Below are positions 22,492-34,234 of a DNA stretch of 64,000 bases, piece by piece. Each line of letters opens with the position of its first letter. The first letter of the stretch is position 1. Where the stretch lies: NCBI GenBank assembly GCA_902806565.1, contig CADCXA010000031.1, positions 62,001-126,000 on the forward strand. Direction: 5' to 3'. The notes beneath the pieces were generated by a model. The model searched no databases. It was not told the DNA's origin and worked only from the letters and a program-made list of their open reading frames with translations. The translations under genes were made by a program, and so were the position numbers. This DNA comes from Hypoxylon rubiginosum. Its lineage: Eukaryota; Ascomycota; Sordariomycetes; Xylariales; Hypoxylaceae.

Positions 22492-23305
22492 CCTTTTGAG
22501 GTCTAGCTAGCAATATTCTAAATCGATTATTGTTCCTGCTTATGAGGCAATCGTCTTCATTCAACTACCTAGGACTACCTAGGTACCTGATACATGAAAA
22601 AGACAGCCGTGTGACGAGTCTGGAATTTCCGGGCTAAAACTCGCTTCGCCCGCCTTTCGCCGCAAAACTCCGGACAGGGAACCGGCAGGCCGGAGCTAAA
22701 CAAGCCTTCCGGTTATTGACTTGTGGGGGCGTGGCTCATAGTTTGGATGGACGCACCTAGACCTGTTAGACGTGACAGTATTTAACCAATGAAACAGTTG
22801 GATGAACTGAGCGAAGAGGCTAAGGGGTATACCCAATCAGAGCTCAAGAATCTCAAGTTGTTACGCCGCCCGATAAGGGAGGGGGACCACCGATCTTTGC
22901 CCGTCGGTAGCCGGGCTGCCGAGTCTCTTGTGATCTTCCTGAATAGGTAGGCAAAGTTAACGACGTCAATGACCGTCGAATATCCGTGGCCCTTGGCCCT
23001 CGGGTGTCATCATTTGCGGTTTTACCTCCCGCGAAAAGCCGAGGGACGTCAGCTTTATAATGACTCGTGTGTGTGCCAGTACGTACATAGGGAGGGAGAA
23101 AGTGTCGCGGTGTTGCAACGGTGAGACACTCATGAAAGTATCGTGTCAGCTAGTATCATAGTCGCATTTATAAGCCCCTCATAGATAGACCCCTCAAAGG
23201 TAGAATCGAAGCTACCCGGCATCTTGTCCTATATATTTTCCATTTTACCTGCTGGACAGTCGAGAGAAAATATCATAGGCATAGGAGAGACCAACAACCA
23301 ACACA
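22492..23305. other. Intergenic region, promoter of P450-3
   Basis: This 814-bp region has no convincing reading frame. It contains two TACCTAGG-type units at 22565-22588 and several short GC-rich inverted sequences around 22,620-22,720 (for example CCGGCAGGCCGG). Confidence 0.55.
22565..22588. repeat. Dispersed palindrome (two tandem units)
   Basis: CTACCTAGGA is followed by CTACCTAGGTACCTG, two adjacent units of the dispersed family, 75 bp after the SDR3 stop. Confidence 0.65.
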
Positions 23306-25150
23306 ATGGCCACGATACCCGTCAATCTAGCATTCCTTGCGTCTAGCATAGCCGCATCCGCGCTGATTTATGTGAGAAACTCACCGAGTATCCACGTACA
23401 TCCCTTGAGCTTAAACGACTAACAGGAGCATGTAATCAGGTTGTCGGACTCGTAGTCTACCGGCTATTCTTCCATCCGCTGGCCAAATATCCTGGCCCGT
23501 TCATAGCCAAGATCACAGACGCCTACCAACTATATCACGCCTGGAAAGGAGATCGCCACTTGGAATTCTGGCGACTGCACGAACGATATGGTGAGAAAAG
23601 TTGCCCCATGCCAGAACTGCTGGCTTCACACACAGACTGACCCCGGAAACCTGCTAGGCAAGATTGTGCGCTTCGGTCCTAATAGCGTCTCCTTCAACTC
23701 AAATACCGCTCTGAAGGACATCTACGGCTTCAAGTCCAACGTGCGTAAGGCCGAGTTTTACGATGCGTTCGTCCACCCGGCGCCCAATACTCACAACACG
23801 AGAGATAAAGCCCTGCACGCTCGAAAGAGGAGGGTTTTATCCCAGGCGTTTTCGGATTCGGCTATCAAGGAGATGGAGAGGTATATCCTCTCTAACGTGC
23901 GATCCTTCTGCGAACAGATCGGAGCTGGCGCGAGCGAGGGACGAAAGGGATGGACGGCGGCTAAGAACATGGCTGACTGGTGCAACTACCTCGCCATGGA
24001 CATCCTCGGCGATTTGTGCTTCGGGAAGGCCTTTCATATGCTGGAACGACCAGATAATCGATACGCGCTCGAGTTAGTGTCGCTAGCTACTACCAGACAT
24101 TTGATTGTGAGTAGACTGCCCACCTGTTCAGGGGGTTGTATTTTATTGTTAGACGAGCCTGCTGATTATGTCCCAGTGCGGAACCATGGCGCTCGTAGGC
24201 AAGCTTCATCTCGACAAGGTTTTGTTCCACAAGATCGCGACGGGCCGAGCGAAATATATGGCGTATAGTAAGGCGCAGCTGACGGAACGCACGAAGCTCG
24301 GTGACGACACAGACCGCCGTGACTTCTTCTATCACCTGCTGAAAGCAAAGGATCCCGAGACCGGAATGGGGTTTGCGACGCCCGAGTTATGGGGCGAATC
24401 CAACTTACTGTACGTATCCAGGTAGGTAACCATTTTGAAGCGACGCGTGGGCTGACGGAGCTGTTTAGTATCATAGCGGGGAGCGACACAACATCGACCG
24501 CGATGGCGTCGACGTTATTCTACCTTGTTCGCAACCAAGCGGCGCTGCAGAAGGCAAGCGAAGAAGTGCGGGAGAAATTCGGCAACGTCGAGGAGATCTG
24601 CCAAGGTCAAGCGCTCAACTCGTGCACTTACCTCCGAGCCTGTATCGACGAGGCAATGCGCATGTCTCCCTCCGTCGGCGGAATCTTGCCGCGCGAGGTA
24701 CTGAATGGTGGCATCACCGTTGACGGCGAGTTCATCCCCGCCGGAATGGTCGTCGGCACTCCGCATTATACCATTCATCACAACTCGGCCTACTATCCTC
24801 GGCCGTTCTCTTACCTCCCGGAGCGGTGGATAGCGGGCTCGCGCAAGAGCTTTGGCTATGGTGGAAGTGTCACGGCCGAGGACGACGTGGTACTAGCACA
24901 GAGCGCTTTCTGCCCGTTTTCGGTTGGGCCTCGAGGATGTATCGGGAAGGGTCTGGCGTATCTTGAGATGATGACGACGCTGGCGAGAGTGGTATACGTA
25001 TACGATCTCCGCAAGTCAACCGGCTTTGACCCGGCTGAAGGAAATCCCGATCTGGAATGGGGTCGGCAGCGCGTGGACGAGTTTCAACTCATCGATCAGT
25101 TCACGAGCCTGAAGGATGGCCCGATGGTCGAGTTTAGAAAGCGTGTCTAA
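23306..25150 (+). CDS. Cytochrome P450 monooxygenase (P450-3)
   Basis: Five exons (23306-23371, 23440-23590, 23658-24106, 24177-24409, 24469-25150) give 526 residues. Residues 1-35 are a membrane anchor with YRLFFHPLAKYPGP after it; the I-helix is IIAGSDTTST, ExxR is EAMR, PERW is present, and the heme loop FSVGPRGCIG starts at residue 450 (Cys457). All four introns are GT-AG. The layout KDIYGFKSNVRKAEFYDAF resembles the benzoate-4-monooxygenase/isotrichodermin-15-hydroxylase class of fungal P450s. It is co-directional with SDR3 at 814 bp. It may act in the terpene pathway on the far side of the transposon insertion, but it could equally belong to a separate small tailoring pair. Confidence 0.92.
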
Positions 25151-26194
25151 ACGATAAACGATATGAAAACCTCTAGCAAGACTGCGAGCGAGGAGATAGC
25201 TGGAGAATAATTTGCAATATCCATTATCCATTATCCAAGCAATTTGGCTTAGATCTAGACGTGGTCAAGACTATACAAGATTAAAACCGTGCTAGGTAGG
25301 TATCTGTTTCGATTATATTAAGGGACCGTGCGACTCGAAGCCTTACGGTCTCGTGTTTTCGTTTATACCTGTATGATCTAGGACGCTCTTTTTTTTTTCT
25401 TCTCGCAGAAGTGATCAGCGAGATCAGCGAGACGATTCTGATTTGGAACACAACTACTGGTCAGGCTATCAGGATACCAACGAACTCGTAGGTACATCCC
25501 AGGGATCTGACAGTTGCAGCGGCATGGCTCGTCAGCCAAGAGTAGCTACATGAGTGGATCAAATCCCCTTTAGCCCAATCCAGTATTCTACTTCCGGATC
25601 CCGTATTGTGACTGGTAGGGAATGGCCCATGTGGGGAATATATGCCGGCAATCTGGAAGAAGGCGGCGGGAATATTCGAACTGGCTGACTGGTCGCGCAT
25701 ATTGCTCTCCCATCGCTGCTGAGCTTGGCACCGAGATTTGATCTAGCCCCCCCACACTTCCCTGATTTCGAGTCTTCCAACGCTGTTCGTCCCCTGGGCG
25801 GATGTAACGTATAAACCGTGCTTACCTATATATACCGGGAGAACTAGAGAACCATTCGTACGGCTCTGAAGAGTTGAAGGCTTGTAATCTTAGAGGTGGT
25901 AAAATATCGGCCATTCGGGTGGATGTTCGCACGAGCTCCCCAAGCTTGTTTGCATCTTGGTTGTCGGCCTCGTGTAAAGACACCCTAGCTCCTCGAGGTG
26001 TTCTGGATCACAACTAGCAATATCTTCGGAGGGCACCTAAAGGTTCGAAATAGGCAACGGTTTCACACGGAGGTAATGGCGGGTGGATTTCCTCTTGGCG
26101 AATTGCATATAACCTGCTCTCTCCCGTACGAGATGGCGGTACCTTTCGGTGAAGTGACATGATCGCCTCTGTTAGAAGTGTGTAATCCGTCGCA
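25151..26194. other. Intergenic region, probable cluster boundary
   Basis: This 1,044-bp gap separates the last P450 from the GH5 gene. A T-rich run lies at about 25389-25402. I see no gene or repeat of note and take it as the likely right border of the cluster. Confidence 0.5.
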
Positions 26195-27666
26195 ATGATG
26201 AATTCTGGGCTGCGTTCTGTCGTGTCCCTGCTCGCCTTGAGCTGCAGCGTACTTTCACCCTTCTCTTGGGCTTCTCCGCTGAAGACGATCAACAATGATC
26301 GTGCCGCGAGCTGGCCCTTTGGCCCCCTAGTCACGTCCGGCCGCGACATTAAAAACGCACAAGGCGGCACTGTCGTCTATGCTGGAACCAACTGGCCAGG
26401 CCATGGGGAGGTTATGATCCCGGACGGACTACACTATCAGTCTATCGAGAGCGTTATCACCAAGATCAAGAGCACCGGCATGAATGCCATTCGTCTGACC
26501 TACGCCATCCAAATGATAGACGATATCTATAGCAAGAACGGACAGGACACGACCGTGCGCCAGTCATTCATCAATGCTCTTGGCCAGACGAATGGAGCCA
26601 AGGTCTACAGCCAGTTCCTTGCCAAGAACCCTTCTTTCAACGACAGCACCACCCGGTTGCAAGTGTTCGACGCCGTCGCAGCAGAATGTGCAAAGCAGCA
26701 GGTCTTTGTCCACCTAGACAACCACATGTCGAAGGCCGCTTGGTGCTGCTCATCCAATGATGGCAATACGTGGTTCGGAGATACCTACTATAGTACGTGA
26801 GATCAATTTCTTATGAGCGTTCGATTTGAAGCTATTGTCGAGCCAAGAGGGTGCTTCGCCTGTTCTTTCCACATATCAAGTCATCATATCTTGACGAGAG
26901 CGATGGATTCGGGAGGACAAGCACTCGTAATTGACCATGAGCTGACATCGTCATAGATGTGGATAATTGGACCAGAGGCCTTTCGTACATGGCAAACCAC
27001 GGGAAGAGCTGGACAGCCCTGACGTCGATGTCGCTGCGGAACGAACTCCGCAAGCCGGAAAGCAACCCGACGCTCAGTAGCCAGTCGTACAACTGGCGGG
27101 ATTGGTACACGAACATCAAGAAGGGCACAAGCGCGATCAACTCGGCCAACCCCGACCTGCTAATCTTCCTCTCGGGCCTCGACTACGACACGTATATGAC
27201 TCCGGTAGTCCAGGGGACAGCTTTTACCCCGGGAAGCGCCAAGTATAGCGCCGCCGACTTCCCCAACTACGCAAACAAGCTCGTGCTGGAAATACACAAT
27301 TATCAGAACAGCGCGAGCAACTGCAACAGCCTGAAGAGCTCGCTGTACAACAGCGGCTTCCAGGCGCTGCACGCGGAGGACTCGGGGGCGAAGAACGTGT
27401 TCCCGGTGCTGCTGACGGAATTCGGGTTCGACATGTCGGGCAACGCGTGGCAGGGGACGTACGCGACCTGCATCGCGAGCTACCTAGCGGAGCAGAAGGC
27501 CGGGTGGTTCATCTGGGTCGTGTCGGGGAGCTACTATATCCGCAGCGGCACCCAGGACTTCGAGGAGACTTGGGGTCTTTTGAAGCACGACTGGTCAGGT
27601 TGGAGGTCCTCGGCGTATATCGAGGGGGGACTGAAGCCTCTCGCTAAAGCCACCGCGCAAGGATGA
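26195..27666 (+). CDS. Secreted glycoside hydrolase family 5 protein
   Basis: Exons 26195-26792 and 26957-27666 encode 435 residues; the intron is 164 bp, longer than its neighbours. The N-terminus is a secretion signal (hydrophobic core at about residues 8-24, cleavage probably near WAS). GH5 features are the substrate-binding strand GTNWPGHGE, NAIRLTYA, the HLDNH loop, the acid/base Glu at about E229 in LRNE, and the nucleophile E354 in LLTEFGFD. The usual NEP motif reads NEL here, which is seen in some subfamilies. It should hydrolyse a beta-glucan or related polysaccharide outside the cell. A second in-frame ATG follows directly. It is a normal carbohydrate-active gene with no visible link to the terpene cluster. 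Confidence 0.9.
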
Positions 27667-28248
27667 TGAAATGACACTTCGTCCCACGATCTTAGGGATC
27701 AGTTCTTGGAGGTATATGGGATAGTATATACTTTTTACGAGCCATGCTATTTACGTGGCACCATCAATGCTATCCTGAAATAATTGAAGAAAATAGCTGT
27801 AACTGTGATGTATAAACTTGTACACTTTAGCCTGTCTCAAGAGTCAAAGCACCTGAGTATGCTGTTTATCTGCGTAGACCAAAGGGGTATGAGAAGAGAA
27901 TAAAGGGGCGGTCGAAAGAAACGGAAAAAAATGAAGAAAATGCCATACTAGTAGTAAAGAGTAAGATAAGAAGAATACATGTAGGTATATACATGTCGAT
28001 TATTATATTTCCTTGTACCGAATATCGAAAGAACAATGAAGTTTTCTAATTGATGACTGATAATTGACTTGAGGATTTCATGATGTAACGCGCTAAGCTT
28101 GGTAGTTGCATAAACCACATATTAGATTTCACTAACCGTAATCCATACCGCATTAAGCATTAGCGTACCCATGTTGCTTTATCTGCAAGGCTGAAAGGCT
28201 GCTGGTCTTTTCCCCGATCATCATTCCACGTCACATTCACAGTTCCTG
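27667..28248. other. Intergenic region between GH5 and nucleoporin
   Basis: This 582-bp gap is AT-rich and contains the 3' UTR of GH5 and the promoter of the nucleoporin. No gene is recognisable. Confidence 0.5.
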
Positions 28249-30178
28249 ATGGCGCCCATCTGCAAGTTCTGGCAGCAGGGTTACTGCAAAAATGGAGGTA
28301 CGAGACACCAGAATAATACTAACATCAGATCAAGTCTTGAATTGGAAAAGAAGAAAAGAAAAGAAAAGGTCAAAGATGAGAAGAAGCAGAGACAGCAACT
28401 AACCATGTCTATCAACTTAGCATCCTGTCGCTTTGAGCACACCAATGCCAATGCAAACCCTTTCGCCTCTAATTCGAACCGTTTCAGCGCATTAAACGCG
28501 GGAGGTAGCAGCAATAGCAACAGCAACAGCAACAGCTACAAACCGCAAGAAAACCCCTACAAGATCACCAAAGACAGTATCAAAACCGATCTAACGGATG
28601 AACGACCACGATGGATCTTATCTTGCTACGGTCCTGGAAGAGACGCCCCGGAACAGCTTTTCGGTGGCCATTCACGCGAACAAAGCCTGGAGGAGGTCAT
28701 GCTGCACATCCGAAGCTCAGGTAATGAGCAACAAGCGGTACGAAATTTCATGGTCTCGTTTCTATCGGCTACCTCTGTCGACTAACCGACTAACCGACTA
28801 ACTTTACCACCAGATGTCGGAAGTTACCGGCCTCTACCAGCAGGCTGAGCAGCAGATACAGACAACCCTGAATAACCTCGACGGCGCAATGCAGTTCGTA
28901 CTGGCGGCCGAAAACAAGCACCCCAACCGGATAGACATCTGCAAGCAGGCTAGTCTACAAGGCGGCACGATAGGATTGTTCGCACGAGACGCTGCCGGCC
29001 CTCGGACAGATTTCCCAAATCCACTCTCCTCGAATTCGAATCCCTTTTCATCGGCACCCCAACAAACCCAAAACCCCTTTGGCAGCGGCGGCGCTGGTGG
29101 TGGTGGTGGAACGCCGGCATTTGGGCAGCCATCAGCTTTGGGACAGAAGCCCAACCCCTTCAGCTCTGCATCGTCTTCAGCCTTTGGCCAGCCGTCCACC
29201 CTGGGGGCGCCTAGACCTGCCTTTGGTCAGCCTTCACAAATCGGTGCTAATGCTCCCGCCTTCGGACAGCCATCAGCTCTTGGTCAGAAGCCAAATCCAT
29301 TTAGCAACACAGCTGCCTCGACGCCAACTGGGTTTGGACAGGCTCCTACTCCGAGTGCTCCGAATGCTCCAAGTGCATTTGGGCAACCGTCTGCCTTGGG
29401 ACAGCGGCCGAATCCCTTCAGTGCGGCAGCTTCTTCCGGCCCTAGTCCTTTCTCCCAGGCAGCTGCCCCCAGTCCTAGTCCTTTCTCCCAGGCGGCGGCG
29501 CCCTCGGCACCCAACCCGTTCGGCCAGCCATCCGCTGTCAATCCCTTTGCGCAAGCACCAAGCGCGCCCGCGCCCGCGGATCAGTCGATGGACACAACCG
29601 CCCCTGCGCCGCCAGTTGCCAACAATCCTTTCGCGCAGCCATCTAGCACACCCTTCGCTCCTCAACCAAACAATGTATTTGGAGCCCAGCCGCCGGCGGG
29701 TTTCGGTGCGGCAGCAAATAACCCTTTCGCGCAAGCGAACACACAACCACAGGGGCCGGCACATGCTCCAACTACGCCAGCGGTCAGGAACAGCAACCCC
29801 TACGCCCCGAATAGCACCAAACAGCATCCGGCCCCTGAAAGCTATATTATGAAGACCATGAACGGGCAGATTACGTCGTTCAATGGGCAGCCGGTGATTT
29901 ACAAGTGGAAGGTACACGACAAGTACCAAGACCATCGACCCCCGGACTACGAGAGCAAAGAGCCGCCTGTACCCGGAGTGCGTAACGGAGACGGGACGTG
30001 GCGCAAGATATTCTTTCCCAGCGGCCCTCCCGCATACAACAAAGACACAGAGCCAGACGTTGCGTTATACGATGCGAGTATCAAGGCTGCATATGCGACC
30101 ATGACTGCTACGGGCAGGTTTGCGGGAAACATGCCGGAAGTACCCCCTTTAAGGGAGGACTGCGTATGGAACTTTTAA
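28249..30178 (+). CDS. NUP42: Nup42-type FG nucleoporin with CCCH zinc finger
   Basis: Three exons (28249-28297, 28421-28737, 28814-30178) give 576 residues. The protein opens with a CCCH finger, C-x7-C-x5-C-x3-H (CKFWQQGYCKN...CRFEH), whose second half lies in exon 2. A conserved GPGRDAPEQLF block and a helical segment follow. Residues roughly 180-460 are FG repeats (AFGQPS, NPFS, NPFAQ), and the C-terminal domain ends with the conserved MPEVPPLREDCVWNF-type segment. Nup42 sits on the cytoplasmic side of the nuclear pore and helps mRNA export with Gle1 and Dbp5. Intron 1 is 123 bp, a multiple of three, and has no in-frame stop, so a retained form would insert 41 lysine-rich residues between the finger's second and third Cys. 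Intron 2 carries a triple branch-site repeat. Confidence 0.92.
28779..28802 (+). repeat. Triple CGACTAAC branch-site repeat in nucleoporin intron 2
   Basis: Three perfect 8-bp units, each containing the fungal branch-point consensus CTAAC, end 11 bp before the AG acceptor at 28813. Confidence 0.75.
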
Positions 30179-30540
30179 AAAAGGGTAGCCGTATTTTAAA
30201 AGTGTGTCGAGCATCGACAAAAAACCGGAATTGTTTTCACGGTAGGAGGAAGACATCATTCATGAGCTGGCATGGCTGGAGTCGGTTGGTAGATACCCTA
30301 GCGTTAATCGGATCGCGCACGTATATTGCCTTGCTTGCCTAGGTCACTATGGATCAATCAAATAGGAGAATTGGTCTTTACGGGTTAGGATGGACTCGTA
30401 TTTAACTGCCTGTATGCTGTTCCCGACTCTAATTGACTGGAATGTTGCATAAGAACAGTGGTTCGAAGAACCTGGGTATTCATAAACCTGGCACGAGCCC
30501 TTCCAGCCCTATTCATCCACTCCATGTTCATTTTCTCAAC
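30179..30540. other. Convergent 3' region
   Basis: This 362-bp stretch separates the converging nucleoporin and rps20 genes and should hold both 3' UTRs. No gene was seen. A GGTTCGAAGAACC palindrome near 30452-30464 is not part of a tRNA. Confidence 0.5.
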
Positions 30541-30962
30541 TTAGGCGGCGATGGTGACTTCGACCTCGACACCGGCCTCGATATTGACGATGATCTGCTT
30601 GACGATCTCGGTAGGCGCGTTCAAGCTACGAAGAACATTGATTAGTACGGAACCATGCGATAGAAGAATAGAGAGGGACAAGACAAAACATACTCAATGA
30701 GGCGCTTGTGGATGCGCAGCTCGTAGCAGTCCCAGGTCTTGGAACCCTCACCGCAGGGGGTCTTTCGGGTGGTGACCTTGAGGGTCTTGGTGGGCAGGCG
30801 GACGGGGCCCTTGACGCGGAGGTCCTTGCTCTTAGCGCGCTCGATGAGCTCGGTGCAGACCTTCTCGAGGGAGGCCACCTTGCGGGAGGTGAGGGTGATG
30901 CGGATCTTGTGCGTCTTGGGCTGCTCGCCAGCGTACTCCTTGTCGGGCTTGTTGTACGACAT
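30541..30962 (-). CDS. rps20: 40S ribosomal protein S20 (uS10)
   Basis: Exons 30694-30962 and 30541-30625 encode 117 residues, the normal size. The family sequence is clear: [45 protein letters not shown] and the C-terminal EIVKQI with an acidic tail. The intron (30626-30693) splits the Asp codon after KRLI. The protein belongs to the head of the small ribosomal subunit. As expected for a highly expressed gene, codons end mostly in C or G. Confidence 0.97.
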
Positions 30963-31570
30963 CTTGAGAGAGATCTGTTGTGTGTGGTAGGAATTCCTTT
31001 TTGTTGGATATCGGATTGAGATTGGAAGGATATATGTTTAGGTTGCCCTCACGACTCGAACGGTTGACGTTTCGGCAAAGTGATGAAGGCGATGTTGTTG
31101 GTTTGGTTTAGTAGGAAAAAGGTAGAAAAGTTCGCGAAAATGCTACACTTTCACAAGTCAATATTGGCAATTTTCCAACATGTGGGTTTTCGGATAAGGG
31201 CTTAAAAGCGGAGCTTGGCACAGTCAGCCTTATGAGTGCGATAACGATAGACCCGAGGGGTCGTTTGCAGGCTTACAGCACATACCCCTTGTAAATGCAT
31301 CTACTTGATAAGTACATGTATATAGATGGATACTTTGAATAGGTATGTTGATCTCATCTGCGTCAAAGGCGTCGCAAAGAGTCATCCGGCCAAGATCGGT
31401 GATGTGGATCTAATTTATTACCTAAGAACGCTTTAAATGTATGAGTGTATGAGAAGAGATGCGAATATATGCTCTACCAACGTTCTTCAAGCCGAGCTCT
31501 TCATTCTCGCCTTTTCTCTGTTAATTCTCTAGGTGCCTAACTTCCAACTCCGAAATCTCGACTCGGCTGG
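30963..31570. promoter_or_regulatory. Divergent promoter, rps20 / ASCC2-like
   Basis: This 608-bp gap lies between two divergent housekeeping genes. The stretch next to rps20 is rich in TTG/GTTTG sequences. No further gene was found. Confidence 0.5.
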
Positions 31571-33629
31571 ATGGCGACGCTACCCCCATTCGCACCCTTT
31601 CCCGAAGCACCTTGGAGGGACCACATCGTCCCCGAGGAATGGGAGGCATGCCTATCAAATTGGATTACCTTAGCAGAGGCGCACCTATCTCTATCTGACG
31701 ACCAGTTCGCCCTCTCGTCAGCTAAAGATGAATCCTTACTGTCTTTTCTCAGCTCTTTTATGAGTGAGACTGCGTTAAACGGGGCAACCGTGCTGGGCAC
31801 CTCTAAGGCAGCGAGAGATCTATTCCGGCAGTGCTTCGTCCTCGTTTCTAAGTGCTTGCAAATGCCCTCTCCACCGCATTCGCTGCTTCAGTGGGAGTTT
31901 CTTTCCGACTTCTGCCGCGTCTATTCAAAGAGGAGAACATCCAGTCTAATCAGCAGGGTTTCCCATAAGCCGCAGCTGACCACCTCTCTGAATGCCCTCA
32001 AGAAATGGCTCATCCTCACACTCGACTCGGGTCTCAAAGGCGACCTTAAAGTTCTAGAGTCTCGGCTGAAAAGGCTTAACCACCTCGTCCATACATCGCC
32101 TGACGTAGCCACATTTTTCTTGGCCGGAAGTGATTTCATAGATGGCCTCATCAATTGCTTTAGAATCATGAACCCGCCTTTGAGAAAGGCACTCGTAACG
32201 ACGGCCTACTTATGTCTCATCGGTCTGACCGAAGGAGATCCTCCTAATTTTTCTATGCTGACCGACCAGCTTTACTCTCTCAAAGGTGCAGCCGAGAGCC
32301 ACAAGGCTGGCCCCTTGAATGTGAATGACTCTATGGTGGCGGAACTTGTCACGGTTACTCCCATCCTCAAGCAGGTCCAGCGTCGTCTAGAGGAGTCCGG
32401 CTCAAGCACAACTCGATGGAGGTCAGTCATTACTACGCTGGAGGGTTTCAAAAAGCCCGGAGGCAATGTCAGACCTAAGAGACCGATCAAACGGAAAATC
32501 GACAAGGGCAAGGGAATCGTGACAGAGGAAGATGATGAGGTGCCCGGAGAGATGAGAATGCATCGTATGAGCCAAATCTCGCAGATACAAGATTTGTTCT
32601 CGGATTTGGGTTCCGGTTTCATTTCCCAGCTCCTCGACGAATACGGAGATGATACGGAACAAGTCGTTGCGCATTTGCTTGAAGACGACCTACCATCTCA
32701 TCTAGCTGCCGCAGATCATACCAAGGAACTGTTCGTTCTGAACATTCCCTTTTTTCTGATATAGTAACTGACTCGTTGACAGATCCCCAGAAAGGAGCAG
32801 GAGAAAAAGCCGTGACATCGCGCCCCGGCCTACGCCACCTCAAATTCCTGTTCGCCATAACGTGTTCGATGACGACGAATTCGACCAGTTGGCAGTAGAC
32901 CTATCCAATGTCCATTTCGGGAAACGGAATCCGGATAAATCGGCAGACGATATTCTAAACGATCGATCCTCGGCTCCAAATAGAGCCGCCATCCTCTCCG
33001 CGCTCTCCGCTTTCGACGCAGACGACGATGAGCGTGACGACACGTACGACGCCGCGGATGCCGGACTGGTAGTGAACGACGGAACCGCGGAGGACGCGGA
33101 CGATAAGCGCAAAGACGCAAACGAGGAAGTCCTCTTTAGGACATACCAGTCCGACCCGAAGGCGTTCGACAGAGACGCGGCTACCAGGCGGAGCAATACC
33201 AGAGCGAAATTAAAGCAGCAGACGGGGATGACCGACGAGACCATCGAGGGCTGGGCCGTGATGCTAGCGAGGACCCCGCATCAGATGAGGCAGCTGGAGG
33301 CGAAATACAGCGCTTTCGGGGGCGAGCAGCCTATCCTGGCTCCGACGGCTTGGCGTGCCAGTCCAGCGGATTCGGCGGCGGAAGACTCGGAGGCCGACGG
33401 TAGCGGCACTAATACCCCGCGAGGCGGATATCGCGGTCGTGGTAGAGGCGGCAGAGGCGGTGGCCGTGGCGGACGGGGAGGACGGGGAGGAAACGTTGCG
33501 GGCCCGTCGGGTGAGAAAGATACGGAAAACGCCAGACGACGGAAGGAGGCGAGTAAAGGATCCAGGGCCAACCATAACCGTCGAGACCAGCGGGCAAGGA
33601 AGATGGCGCGTGGGGGGTTTCCCGGGTGA
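31571..33629 (+). CDS. CUE-domain protein, ASCC2/Cue3-like (ribosome quality trigger complex)
   Basis: Exons 31571-32730 and 32783-33629 encode 668 residues; the donor is GTTCGT and the branch site TAACTGAC. An N-terminal helical region of about 300 residues matches the ASCC2-type fold. The CUE domain (about residues 336-375, IQDLFSDLGSGFISQLLDEYG...VVAHLLEDDLP) binds ubiquitin. The C-terminal half is charged and disordered and ends with an RGG/GRGG tract and a basic tail (RRDQRARKMARGG). In yeast and animals this subunit works with the Slh1/ASCC3 helicase to split collided ribosomes. Assignment rests on domain order and the conserved motifs; it is a single-copy housekeeping gene in fungi. 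Confidence 0.85.
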
Positions 33630-34234
33630 TTATTATAGATAATTAGATTCGGAGAGTTCAGGGCCTCTACGGAAATCAATGGATGTCAATAATGTTAAGA
33701 GTCACGATGGAGAGGTATCACATAGAGAGCATGGACGGTTAAGAAAAATGAAAAAGGGGTGACGATGAATTCATGAATTGGCATCAGCGGAAACCCATAG
33801 CATATCATTAATCGTTTCGAAACCACCCTTGGGGAAAAACAAAGAGACACACACACGACTAGATATACATAGGTTGGCTGGTTCCTTTCTTCTTCATTCG
33901 TACAGTTACCAAAGGTCCGAAAAGAGCCGCCGGGGAAAATAAAAAGGAAGAAAAACGCCTCAAGATGCGTGTTTTCCCAACCGAGCGGGCTCCTTATCTA
34001 GGAACGAACGCCTAACGCCATTGTCGCAATATAGATACAAGCGTAGTAGATATTCCTGATGTGATATACACCGGCTGCTTTCGCATCGTATCAGCCCTCT
34101 ATTTCCTTCTACTACAGTCATAATATGACTTTTCCTGTAATTGGGTATCGACCAAACTACCCTACCCCCTATTCCCTCCCTTTTTTTCGACTCGCGATGA
34201 AAATTGTTCCAATTGTTAATGTAGAGGAGTCCGT
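33630..34234. other. Convergent 3' region
   Basis: This 605-bp stretch lies between converging genes, is A-rich and carries no convincing open frame. It includes a short CACACACAC run near 33,847. Confidence 0.5.
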
